Assembly (NCBI GenBank): GCA_045545595.1
Contig: JAZQBG010000020.1
Location: forward strand, 1-11,836
Length of the DNA stretch: 11,836 nucleotides
Reading direction: 5' to 3'
DNA from: SIG205 sp045545595
GTDB lineage: Bacteria > Bacillota_I > Bacilli_A > RF39 > UBA660
The translations under genes and the position numbers were made by a program. This document shows, piece after piece, positions 1 to 6,315 of the stretch. How positions within the stretch are numbered: position 1 is the stretch's first letter; each line of letters starts with the position of its first letter. The notes under the pieces are model-generated. The model did not search any database and was not told where the DNA came from. It saw nothing but the letters and a program-made list of their open reading frames with translations.

Positions 1-1
1 T

Positions 2-97
2 TATATTGAATACTATAATAATTATAGATATCAATGGAATTTAAAAAAGATGACTCCGGTACAATACCGAAATCATCTGTTTGAATCCATTGTCTAA
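2..97 (+). CDS. IS3-family transposase OrfB, C-terminal fragment
   Basis: Plus-strand codons from position 2 to the TAA at 95-97 give 31 residues containing YYNNYRYQWNLKKM and TPVQYRNHLF. This is the hallmark C-terminus of IS3-family OrfB (DDE integrase fold): a YYNN-R-Q-W-L tract just after the catalytic Glu, then a PVQYR box. Only the tail is visible; the DDE residues and OrfA lie to the left of the window. Together OrfA and OrfB, made as an OrfAB frameshift fusion in this family, catalyse copy-out/paste-in transposition through a circular intermediate. This is the only plus-strand gene in the window and it converges on typA. Whether the full copy is intact cannot be judged. The fragment itself has no frameshift. 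Confidence 0.9.
   Translation, partial: YIEYYNNYRYQWNLKKMTPVQYRNHLFESIV
43..78 (-). terminator. Strong antisense intrinsic terminator inside orfB, downstream of typA
   Basis: In minus-strand RNA, 73-78 pairs with 48-53 and 65-69 with 57-61. The intervening 70-72/54-56 forms G-U, A-U and G-U pairs, giving a continuous 14-bp stem with a 3-nt loop (62-64). Five further U residues follow (47-43). In plus-strand RNA the two wobbles become C-A mismatches and no U tract follows, so the structure favours minus-strand termination. It is the first good terminator after the typA stop, 68 bases downstream, and it lies wholly within transposase codons. Confidence 0.75.
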
Positions 98-114
98 ACT
101 CTCTCTTTTTTATT

Positions 115-135
115 TAGTCCTTGACATTGGGTACA
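115..135. repeat. IS3-family right terminal inverted repeat
   Basis: Read inward on the minus strand, the end begins TGTACCCAATGTCAAGGAC. The 5'-TG terminus and the CCC..TGTCAAG core are typical of IS3-family ends from low-GC Gram-positives. The partner repeat is outside the window, so the exact length of the inverted repeat is not known. Confidence 0.6.
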
Positions 136-145
136 TTTTAATTCT

Positions 146-1951
146 TTATACTGTTTTTTGTCTAAATCTTTGTTTTGGATCTAAAATTTTCTTTCTTAAT
201 CTAATATCTTCTGGAGTTATTTCTACTAATTCATCTTCATTAATAAATTCTAATGCTTCTTCTAATGTAAAAGTTTTAGCATCGTTTAAAATAATTGCAT
301 CATCACTACCACTTGCTCTTGTATTAGTTAGGTTTTTATTTTTACATGGGTTAACATCTAAGTCGTTATCCCTATTATGGATACCAATAATCATACCAGT
401 GTAAACTTCAGTTGCAGGATCAACTATCATTGTTCCTCTATCACTTAAATTCCATAGTGAATAAGCCATAGTTTTACCATTTTCCATTGATACTAATACA
501 CCATTTTTTCTTGATTGAATAGGTCCCGCATATGGCATATATGAATCAAAACTTCTTACTATAATACCTTCACCTTTTGTATTAGTAATAAATGAACTTC
601 TATATCCAATTAATCCACGAGTTGGTACTAAAAATTCTATTTTAGTATATCCTGCTTCATTATTCATTAATTGAAGTTGTCCTTTTCTTTCATTTAAATC
701 ATTGATAACTGTACCACTATATTCATCAGGAACATTTATTAAAACTCTTTCAAATGGTTCATGTTTAATTTCATCTATTTCTTTATATAAAACTTCAGGT
801 TTAGAAACTCCTAATTCAAATCCTTCACGTCTCATATTTTCTAATAATATTGATAAATGAAGTTCTCCTCTACCAGATACTTTGTATCCACCTTCACCAC
901 CAGGTATTTCTTCTACTGCAAGTCCTACATTAGTTTCTAATTCACGTTCTAATCTTTCTTTAATGTGTCTAGTAGTTAAAAATTTTCCACATCTTCCTGC
1001 AAATGGAGATGAGTTTGGTAAAAAGTTCATAGAAAGTGTTGGTGGTTCAATTTCAATCATTGGTAATGGATCTACATTGTTATTATCACAGATTGTTTCG
1101 CCAATTAAAATATTATCTATACCTGCTACTGTTACAATATCACCATAATAAGCTTCTTTAACTTCTACTCTATTTAATCCTTGATTAATAAATAATTTAG
1201 AAATTCTGTTATGAGTAATACTTCCATCTTTTCTTGTCACTGCTACAGTTTCACCAGATTTAATTACACCTCTTGTTACTCTACCCACACCAAGTCTTCC
1301 AATATAATCATCATAATCTAGATTTGATACTTGCATTTGTAATGGTTCATTCACATCACCTTTATATGGATTAACATGATCTAATAATACTTCAAATAAA
1401 GGCGTTAAATCATTACTTTCATCTTCTAAATTTCTTTTAGCAATACCTTGTTTACCGATTCCGTAAAGGATTGGGAAATCTAATTGTTCATCACTTGCGC
1501 CTAACTCAACGAATAAATCGAATGTTAAATTAACTGCTTCTTCACTTCTAGCATCCTTTTTGTCAATTTTGTTAATAAATAAAATTGGTCTTAATCCTTG
1601 TTCTAATGCTTTTTGTAAAACAAATCTTGTTTGAGGCATTGGTCCTTCTGCAGCATCCACTATTAGAATAACAGTATCAACAGTTTTCATAACACGTTCT
1701 ACTTCTGATGAGAAATCAGCATGTCCTGGAGTATCAACTATATTAATTTTTACATCATTGTGTTTAATTGCGCAGTTCTTTGAATATATAGTAATTCCAC
1801 GTTCTCTTTCTATATCATTGCTATCCATTATACAATCTACAACATTTTCGTTTTCTCTAAATACTCCACTTTGATTTAGCAGTGCATCTACTAAAGTTGA
1901 TTTACCAGCATCAACGTGCGCTACAACTGCTATATTAATAATTTTTTCCAT
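146..1951 (-). CDS. typA: Ribosome-associated translational GTPase TypA/BipA
   Basis: TypA/BipA is an EF-G-like GTPase that binds the ribosome, supports 50S assembly and is needed for stress or low-temperature growth. The 601 residues match the usual length of about 605. Visible motifs are the P-loop AHVDAGKST (11-19), the family signature MDSNDIERERGITI (42-55, switch I), DTPGH (73-77) and NKID (127-130). Elongation-factor domains II and III follow, then the BipA-specific C-terminal region with PTRGLIGYR, RDNDLDVNP and ITPEDIRLRKKILDP. The ATG at 1951 has a GAGG site 9 nt upstream and fits the family N-terminus. Two GTPase motifs vary: the usual HVDHGKTT is HVDAGKST, and the G5 Ser-Ala (YASA in B. 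subtilis) reads YGIG near residue 163. The gene has its own promoter and ends 10 bp from an IS3 end. Confidence 0.97.
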   Translation of the reverse strand: MEKIINIAVVAHVDAGKSTLVDALLNQSGVFRENENVVDCIMDSNDIERERGITIYSKNCAIKHNDVKINIVDTPGHADFSSEVERVMKTVDTVILIVDAAEGPMPQTRFVLQKALEQGLRPILFINKIDKKDARSEEAVNLTFDLFVELGASDEQLDFPILYGIGKQGIAKRNLEDESNDLTPLFEVLLDHVNPYKGDVNEPLQMQVSNLDYDDYIGRLGVGRVTRGVIKSGETVAVTRKDGSITHNRISKLFINQGLNRVEVKEAYYGDIVTVAGIDNILIGETICDNNNVDPLPMIEIEPPTLSMNFLPNSSPFAGRCGKFLTTRHIKERLERELETNVGLAVEEIPGGEGGYKVSGRGELHLSILLENMRREGFELGVSKPEVLYKEIDEIKHEPFERVLINVPDEYSGTVINDLNERKGQLQLMNNEAGYTKIEFLVPTRGLIGYRSSFITNTKGEGIIVRSFDSYMPYAGPIQSRKNGVLVSMENGKTMAYSLWNLSDRGTMIVDPATEVYTGMIIGIHNRDNDLDVNPCKNKNLTNTRASGSDDAIILNDAKTFTLEEALEFINEDELVEITPEDIRLRKKILDPKQRFRQKTV

Positions 1952-1982
1952 AATAAAAACCTCACATTTCGCGTACTTGATA

Positions 1983-2011
1983 ATAATACATAAAATTTGA
2001 GTTTTTGTAAA
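1983..2011 (-). promoter_or_regulatory. typA promoter
   Basis: The minus strand has TTTACA (2006-2011) and TATTAT (1983-1988) with a 17-bp spacer, each 5/6 to the sigma-A consensus. It lies about 30 bp upstream of the typA start and downstream of the preceding gene's stop. Confidence 0.65.
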
Positions 2012-2019
2012 GTATTTTT

Positions 2020-2047
2020 ATATATTTTTTATTATTCAAAAATATAT
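2020..2047 (-). terminator. Possible AT-only hairpin after the Rpn-like gene
   Basis: The perfect 10-bp arms 2020-2029 and 2038-2047 flank an 8-nt loop, directly at the stop codon (2047-2049). The stem has no G-C pair and no U run follows on the minus strand, so it would be a weak terminator. No better candidate lies between the Rpn-like gene and typA. Confidence 0.25.
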
Positions 2048-2973
2048 TATTCCTTTATTTTCAATATTTTATCCTCAGTTAATCCAGTAACTTTTTGAAT
2101 AACCGAAACATCGATATTTTCAGCTAACATGTTAATAACTACTTGTTTTTGATTTTGCTCAATACCTTTTTCAATACCTTTTTCGATACCTTTTTTAATA
2201 CCTTTCTCCATACCACGTGTCATACCTTTTTTCTCGGCTTGTATCTCCGCACTTTTTATCATAGTGTTTCTTATTTTTCTTTCCATTAATTCTTTATCAT
2301 ACATTCCAACTAACTCTTCATCTTCTGATAACCCTATTAATTTATCTTTGGCTTTCTCCATCGTATCATCACCTTCGACTATTTTCTCTATCTCTTTTTT
2401 ATCGTCTACTGTAAGTAATAATAACCTCTTTTGTTCCTTACTTAACTTCTTGTGTTTATTATAATACAAATCGTAAATTAAGTCTAGGTTAACATGATAC
2501 TTTTCATAATTTTCTGTCTCTATTAGATTTCTTTCTACATCCATTATCATAAACTTTATTATTGTTCTTTCATCGAACTTTGTGAAATAGTCAAAGTTTA
2601 TTTGAATTATCTTTTTTTCATCTACCCAGTTTTCTCCTGTTAGTAATTGTTCTGCTGCTAATTTATGTTGATATGCATTATTCTTTGAAAATAATCCATC
2701 ATAGTATTCCCTATTACATTCTAAGTTTATTCTATTGTTTTCTACATCTACTATTAAGTCTGATACTTTTCCTTTTTCTCTTACACGGCTTCTCATGTGT
2801 TCACTATTTTTTATTTCCATATCTTTCATTATTACATCTTTTGGTATTTGAGTTACTATATGTATTAAATCTGCTAGATACTCTCTACATTCTTCTGCAG
2901 TTAAAAGTGCCTTAAACACTGGATCATAACTTGCTGGTATTACCTTTCCTGGTTTTAATTTAAATTCTGTCAT
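2047..2973 (-). CDS. PD-(D/E)XK nuclease-family (Rpn/transposase-like) protein
   Basis: This 308-residue protein has the layout of the Rpn / 'PD-(D/E)XK nuclease family transposase' group, which are recombination-promoting nucleases common in gut Firmicutes. The N-terminus has YDPVFKALLT, as in this family. The nuclease core is DLIVDVE..INLECN (about 73-88) followed by NNAYQHKL, where Asp and Glu would bind metal. The third catalytic position is Asn (E-C-N) rather than Lys or Gln. The C-terminus carries Lys-Gly-Ile/Met-Glu repeats (about 250-275) typical of the group, then a short helical tail. The ATG at 2973 is preceded by GTGAGGTGA with good spacing. The gene is flanked by its own promoter and by terminators, so it is probably monocistronic and may be a horizontally acquired cargo gene. 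Its cellular role is unknown. Confidence 0.8.
   Translation of the reverse strand: MTEFKLKPGKVIPASYDPVFKALLTAEECREYLADLIHIVTQIPKDVIMKDMEIKNSEHMRSRVREKGKVSDLIVDVENNRINLECNREYYDGLFSKNNAYQHKLAAEQLLTGENWVDEKKIIQINFDYFTKFDERTIIKFMIMDVERNLIETENYEKYHVNLDLIYDLYYNKHKKLSKEQKRLLLLTVDDKKEIEKIVEGDDTMEKAKDKLIGLSEDEELVGMYDKELMERKIRNTMIKSAEIQAEKKGMTRGMEKGIKKGIEKGIEKGIEQNQKQVVINMLAENIDVSVIQKVTGLTEDKILKIKE
2160..2231. repeat. Six tandem 12-bp repeats coding for Gly-Ile/Met-Glu-Lys
   Basis: Units begin at 2160, 2172, 2184, 2196, 2208 and 2220 around the core ATACCTTTTT. The first two copies are identical, and the 2208 copy is most diverged. Each encodes four residues of the Rpn-like C-terminus, so unit gain or loss keeps the frame. 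This is a likely slippage-prone tract. Confidence 0.8.
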
Positions 2974-2990
2974 ATATTCACCTCACGATG

Positions 2991-3019
2991 AATATAACAC
3001 TATAAATTGTTCTATTCAA
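2991..3019 (-). promoter_or_regulatory. Promoter of the Rpn-like gene
   Basis: The minus strand has TTGAAT (3014-3019) and TATATT (2991-2996) with a 17-bp spacer. The predicted start is about 12 nt upstream of the GAGG site, giving a very short leader. Confidence 0.55.
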
Positions 3020-3063
3020 ATGAGCGATTTTATTTATCTTAGACATTATTATTACCAATATTT

Positions 3064-3098
3064 AAAAAGATACAGAACATTTTACTAATTCTGTATCT
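3064..3098 (-). terminator. Terminator of the U32-family gene
   Basis: A perfect 10-bp stem, 3089-3098 with 3068-3077, has an 11-nt loop. On the minus strand it is followed by UUUU (3067-3064) after the stem's own U. It starts 12 bases after the U32 stop codon. Confidence 0.8.
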
Positions 3099-3110
3099 CA
3101 TACCCTTCAA

Positions 3111-5357
3111 TTATTTTAATTCTATACTTTTTAATATTTTTTTAACTTCATTATAATTTTCATCATAAAATTGTAATCTAAAATGATTAATTCCTAAATT
3201 CTTATAATAATTTAAATTGTCTATTAAATTTAATTTTCTTGAACTAATCAATATATTATTACACAATTCATCTCTTATAATTTGATATCTTTCATTTTTT
3301 CTATCAATTAAATAATATTTATTATCACTCTTACACAAATTACATTTATTATTTTTCTTTAGAATACAATATTTAGTTATAAATATTTCAAAATTACCAT
3401 ACACAATTAATTCTAAAGTGTTATTGTTAGTATTTTTTAATATATTTTTTATGTTCTCATCACTAAGCTCTGGTGACAGTGTTATTCGTTGTACATTATG
3501 TTTATTTAAAAAATCAATTGAATAACTATTAGTAACGTTTAATGTATAATCAGTTACTATTTGATTATTATCAGAATAACATAACGACCCTAATTCTCTA
3601 ACAAGAAGTTTTTCGTTATTATACTTCTTATGATTTTTAATAATTCTAGATAAATATAAAATTAGATTATTATACTTATCCTTATATTTGTTATATAAAT
3701 CTTCTTCTACATAGATATTATCTACATTACTATCAATACATGCTTGTAATTGTTCTTCTGTTTTTACAAAACAATTTATTGAATTGTTGTTAGAAAAACT
3801 CACTTTATTGTTACTGTAATTATTAACTATAATTTGTTTTTCAGATTTAATTCTAATATTAATTAATTCTTCTACAACTCTTCTTCTTAAATCATTTATT
3901 TCTTTAATTGGTATTAAAATATCATTATCAATTTCTATATCGATATTATTTAACTCAAACGGTGTATCATTTAATTTACTTAATTGTTCTATAAGTCTTT
4001 CTTTAGTGATAGGATGTTTTTCTGCTTTGAAGGTTTTAGTATTAGAATACATTGTAACACTACTTTTACCATCATTTATAGTTAATTCTAATTCTTCATT
4101 AAGTTTTCCAATTAGTTCCATACTAACAGGAACTTTAGGTTTAATCTTTAATTTTTCCTCTACTTGTTTTAATTGATTAAAATCTAATGTTTTAATGATT
4201 ATTGAATTAGGTTTAATTTTTTCGTTACATTCAATTTCAACTATTTCATTAGTTGTTTCATCGACAAACTTATTATTTTTAAATATTTTATTTACAATAA
4301 ACCCATAATCTTTTTTATCTATAATACGTATCCCATCATTTACTCTTAATGTATTATCAAGTTTAATTTTAATTCTATTTTTATTTTGACTTATTACTTT
4401 ACCTATGTTAATACCTAAATGATTAGGTCTAAATTGATTGCTGATATTTGTTTTATATTCATTAAATAAATACCCTTTAGTAAAGTTTCTGTTAAAGATT
4501 AATTTTAACTCTTCAACATCATCTTTTGTAATATTTGTTTTACCAGTCTCATAAAAATTATCTATTGCTTTTCTGTAAATAGCAGTAACTAAATATACAT
4601 ATTCTTTACTTTTCATTCTGCCTTCTATTTTTAAACTATCTATATTGCTATTTAAAATTTGTTCTAAATGATCTAATGTACATAAATCTTTAGTACTAAG
4701 TAAATATTTACCTTCTGTATCTACAATTTTTTCTTTTCCATCGGGTAGTTGTTCTAATAACTTATATTCTAATCTACAAGGTTGAGCACATAATCCTCTA
4801 TTACCACTTCTTCCACCAATAACACTACTAAGTAGACATTGCCCTGAGTAGCACATACATAATGCACCGTGTACAAATATTTCCCTTTCAATATTTACAT
4901 CCATTTTATTGATTTCTTCAAGTGATGTTTCACGCGCGAAAACTACTCTTGTAATTCCATTATTCTTTAATATTTCTAGTGTTTCACTATTATGTGTATT
5001 GATTTGTGTTGAAGCATGTATTTCTAGATTAGGGAACTTTTGATGTAATAAATTGATCAGTCCTAAATCTTGTACTATTATTGCATCGACATTATTCCTG
5101 TGTAAAAACTCTATGTACTCTAATAAGTCATCAATCTCAGACTCATATATTAATGTATTAACTGTAACATACACTTTTCTATTATATATATGGGCATAGT
5201 TAATTACTTCTACTAATTCTTCATTACTAAAATTCGATGCTAGCGCTCTAGCACCAAAATTTTTACCACCTATATACACTGCATCTGCTCCTGCTGTTAT
5301 TGCCGCAAAAAAACTTTCCATATTTCCTGCAGGCGCTAAAAGTTCTACTTTTTTCAT
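3111..5357 (-). CDS. U32-family protein with C-terminal extension (RlhA/TrhP-like RNA hydroxylation enzyme)
   Basis: This long U32-family protein (748 aa from the ATG at 5357) opens with MKKVELLAPAGN, the family start. Its signature runs EIFVHGALCMCYSGQC to GNRGLCAQPC. Cysteines at about 167, 174, 190 and 194 (spacing 7-16-4) are the likely iron-sulfur ligands, and FNRNFTKGYLF follows near 288. Although named 'peptidase', characterised members (E. coli RlhA and TrhP/YegQ) act in prephenate-dependent hydroxylation of 23S rRNA or tRNA U34. The length resembles the two-part RlhA/DUF3656 type rather than the ~400-aa TrhP type. A second Cys set (664, 672, 675, 699) around CNLC could bind metal. 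The ATG at 5357 is preferred over an upstream GTG at 5366, because AGGAAGTG lies 6 nt before it and includes that GTG. A hairpin terminator lies immediately upstream. Confidence 0.88.
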   Translation of the reverse strand: MKKVELLAPAGNMESFFAAITAGADAVYIGGKNFGARALASNFSNEELVEVINYAHIYNRKVYVTVNTLIYESEIDDLLEYIEFLHRNNVDAIIVQDLGLINLLHQKFPNLEIHASTQINTHNSETLEILKNNGITRVVFARETSLEEINKMDVNIEREIFVHGALCMCYSGQCLLSSVIGGRSGNRGLCAQPCRLEYKLLEQLPDGKEKIVDTEGKYLLSTKDLCTLDHLEQILNSNIDSLKIEGRMKSKEYVYLVTAIYRKAIDNFYETGKTNITKDDVEELKLIFNRNFTKGYLFNEYKTNISNQFRPNHLGINIGKVISQNKNRIKIKLDNTLRVNDGIRIIDKKDYGFIVNKIFKNNKFVDETTNEIVEIECNEKIKPNSIIIKTLDFNQLKQVEEKLKIKPKVPVSMELIGKLNEELELTINDGKSSVTMYSNTKTFKAEKHPITKERLIEQLSKLNDTPFELNNIDIEIDNDILIPIKEINDLRRRVVEELINIRIKSEKQIIVNNYSNNKVSFSNNNSINCFVKTEEQLQACIDSNVDNIYVEEDLYNKYKDKYNNLILYLSRIIKNHKKYNNEKLLVRELGSLCYSDNNQIVTDYTLNVTNSYSIDFLNKHNVQRITLSPELSDENIKNILKNTNNNTLELIVYGNFEIFITKYCILKKNNKCNLCKSDNKYYLIDRKNERYQIIRDELCNNILISSRKLNLIDNLNYYKNLGINHFRLQFYDENYNEVKKILKSIELK

Positions 5358-5371
5358 ACAAATCACTTCCT

Positions 5372-5398
5372 AAAAGAAAAAAGTGGTTTCCCACTTTT
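5372..5398 (-). terminator. Intrinsic terminator/attenuator between the 138-aa gene and the U32 gene
   Basis: The stem of 8 bp pairs 5391-5398 with 5379-5386 and is closed by a GAAA loop (5390-5387). It is followed by U and C residues (UUCUUUU). The left arm contains two of the three bases of the upstream stop codon (5397-5399), and the U tail ends within a few bases of the U32 ribosome binding site. Confidence 0.75.
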
Positions 5399-5813
5399 AT
5401 TGTAACATATTTAACAAGTTTATCTTAAACATATCTTTTTCTTGGTTTTCTTTTGATACTACTACACCTTTATAAGTTGTTAACTCTGAACGATGTCCTT
5501 CGTTAAGTATAGTTTCTGGTGTTATAGTATCCAACATTATAATTCTATCATTTTCATATACCATATAATGTACTTTAATATCACCATGAACTTTAACGAA
5601 CAAATCATCTGTTGGTAATTTTAACTCATATGTTTTTGTACCAAGTTTTTCATTAGTTGAAACTAACTCCCCAAGAAATGTCCCTTCCCTAAGTTGTGGA
5701 CAATATTCGAAAACAAATTTTTTATAAGCAAGCATATTATATTTTTTTAATGCTCTTTCTCTTTTTCTAAATTCATTTTCGTTTAGATATTCGATAATAT
5801 AAGTGTTTTTCAT
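5397..5813 (-). CDS. Conserved-looking protein of unknown function, 138 aa
   Basis: I do not recognise this family. The protein is soluble, with no signal peptide or membrane segment. The first third is a charged helix-rich stretch (FRKRERALKKYNMLAYKKF) ending in FEYCPQL. The remainder alternates short hydrophobic and polar segments, suggesting a small beta-rich domain (FVKVHGDIKVHYMVYENDRIIML). There is one Cys and no obvious catalytic motif. A TTG at 5822 would extend it by three residues, but it abuts the GGGGG ribosome binding site. The ATG at 5813, 9 nt downstream of that site, is the better start. The gene sits behind a perfect-consensus promoter and just upstream of the U32 gene with a terminator between them, so it may be expressed far more strongly than that neighbour. 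Real coding is supported by length, start signals and normal codon use. Confidence 0.8.
   Translation of the reverse strand: MKNTYIIEYLNENEFRKRERALKKYNMLAYKKFVFEYCPQLREGTFLGELVSTNEKLGTKTYELKLPTDDLFVKVHGDIKVHYMVYENDRIIMLDTITPETILNEGHRSELTTYKGVVVSKENQEKDMFKINLLNMLQ
5399..5407 (-). promoter_or_regulatory. Possible extended -10 promoter for the U32 gene
   Basis: The minus strand reads TGTTACAAT (TG-N-TACAAT) at the 3' end of the 138-aa gene. No convincing -35 is seen. Initiation 7 nt downstream would fall at GGG (5392-5390), within the terminator hairpin. Confidence 0.3.
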
Positions 5814-5871
5814 TATTATCAACCCCCATAAATGATTAACCCCCTATTACTCTTTTTCTTAACGTGCATAA

Positions 5872-5900
5872 ATTATAACAAATTTTTGAAACTTTGTCAA
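5872..5900 (-). promoter_or_regulatory. Perfect-consensus sigma-A promoter of the 138-aa gene
   Basis: The minus strand has TTGACA (5895-5900), a 17-bp spacer and TATAAT (5872-5877), an exact match to consensus in both hexamers and spacing. The predicted leader is about 50 nt. An A/T-rich region lies upstream of the -35. Confidence 0.9.
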
Positions 5901-5930
5901 ATTTTTCGTCAAAAAAATTGTAAAATCCAA

Positions 5931-5960
5931 GAAAAATAGCACTAAATTACATTAGTACTA
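5931..5960 (-). terminator. Terminator of the 106-aa membrane protein gene
   Basis: The 9-bp stem pairs 5952-5960 with 5937-5945, with one U-G wobble and a 6-nt loop. It is followed by UUUUUC (5936-5931). It begins 9 bases after the stop codon of the gene at 5970. Confidence 0.75.
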
Positions 5961-5969
5961 CAATAATTT

Positions 5970-6290
5970 TTAACTTATTCTTTTCCTCTTAATAAATATT
6001 TTTGCTACAAAATATAAAAATATTATCATTATAATAACATATGCCCAAACCAGCAAATAACTAATTGTTCCGTCAGTATAATTATATATTACGATAGGGA
6101 TTGATTCAGGAACATATTTACTTAATTCACCTTTAAGTCCTGATATTGGAATGTTATTTTTCAAAAAGTCTAACACTCTAAAGAAGATATCTGTCATTGC
6201 AAAACCAAATATATATGTTTGAAATTTTTTAGAATATATTATTACGAACACTATAAATACTACTAATACTATTAAATCAATATACTTCAT
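5970..6290 (-). CDS. Small two-helix membrane protein of unknown function
   Basis: This protein of 106 residues has two clear membrane segments: about 4-19 (IDLIVLVVFIVFVIIY) and about 79-99 (a run rich in V, I, F and Y). The C-terminus is basic (KRKR), which predicts a cytoplasmic end. The middle (20-75) is amphipathic and contains FLKNNIPISGLKGELSKYVPESIP. The first helix could instead be an uncleaved signal anchor, and with two helices both ends would lie inside. There are no cysteines and no catalytic motif, and I do not recognise the family. The ATG at 6290 follows an AGAGGTG site 8-9 nt away. Its own extended -10 promoter and terminator make it monocistronic, so the neighbouring rpe operon says nothing firm about its role. 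Confidence 0.75.
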   Translation of the reverse strand: MKYIDLIVLVVFIVFVIIYSKKFQTYIFGFAMTDIFFRVLDFLKNNIPISGLKGELSKYVPESIPIVIYNYTDGTISYLLVWAYVIIMIIFLYFVAKIFIKRKRIS

Positions 6291-6315
6291 AAATACACAC
6301 CTCTATTATGTATAA

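Larger units (their letters stand above)
1..135 (+). mobile_element. Right end of an IS3-family insertion sequence (truncated by window edge)
   Basis: The last 31 codons of an IS3-type OrfB transposase (2-97) are followed by about 38 bp of T-rich DNA and a terminus reading TTGACATTGGGTACA, ending at 135. IS3-family ends begin 5'-TG and end CA-3', and an end lying a few tens of bases beyond the orfB stop is the usual layout. The rest of the element, its left end and the target-site duplication are outside the window. The outer boundary at 135 is inferred from the terminal TACA. It leaves only 10 bp before the typA stop codon, so the element sits immediately 3' of typA. Confidence 0.8.

Noticed and set aside
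81..404. Plus-strand open frame of 107 codons at the left edge
   Set aside because: It lies antisense to the typA 3' end, has no ribosome binding site, and the real plus-strand gene there (IS3 orfB) uses a different frame and stops at 97.
882..1148. Plus-strand open frames inside typA, the Rpn-like gene (2264-2464, 2673-2915) and prkC (9031-9246)
   Set aside because: All are antisense shadows of well-supported genes, with low-complexity Ser/Leu-rich translations and no start signals.
2160..2231. Short tandem repeats as a possible CRISPR or regulatory array
   Set aside because: The units are 12 bp with no spacers and are in frame within a protein whose family normally has Lys-Gly-Ile-Glu repeats.
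5814..5870. Riboswitch or T-box in the leader of the 138-aa gene
   Set aside because: The leader is only about 50 nt and shows no terminator/antiterminator pair or conserved aptamer core.
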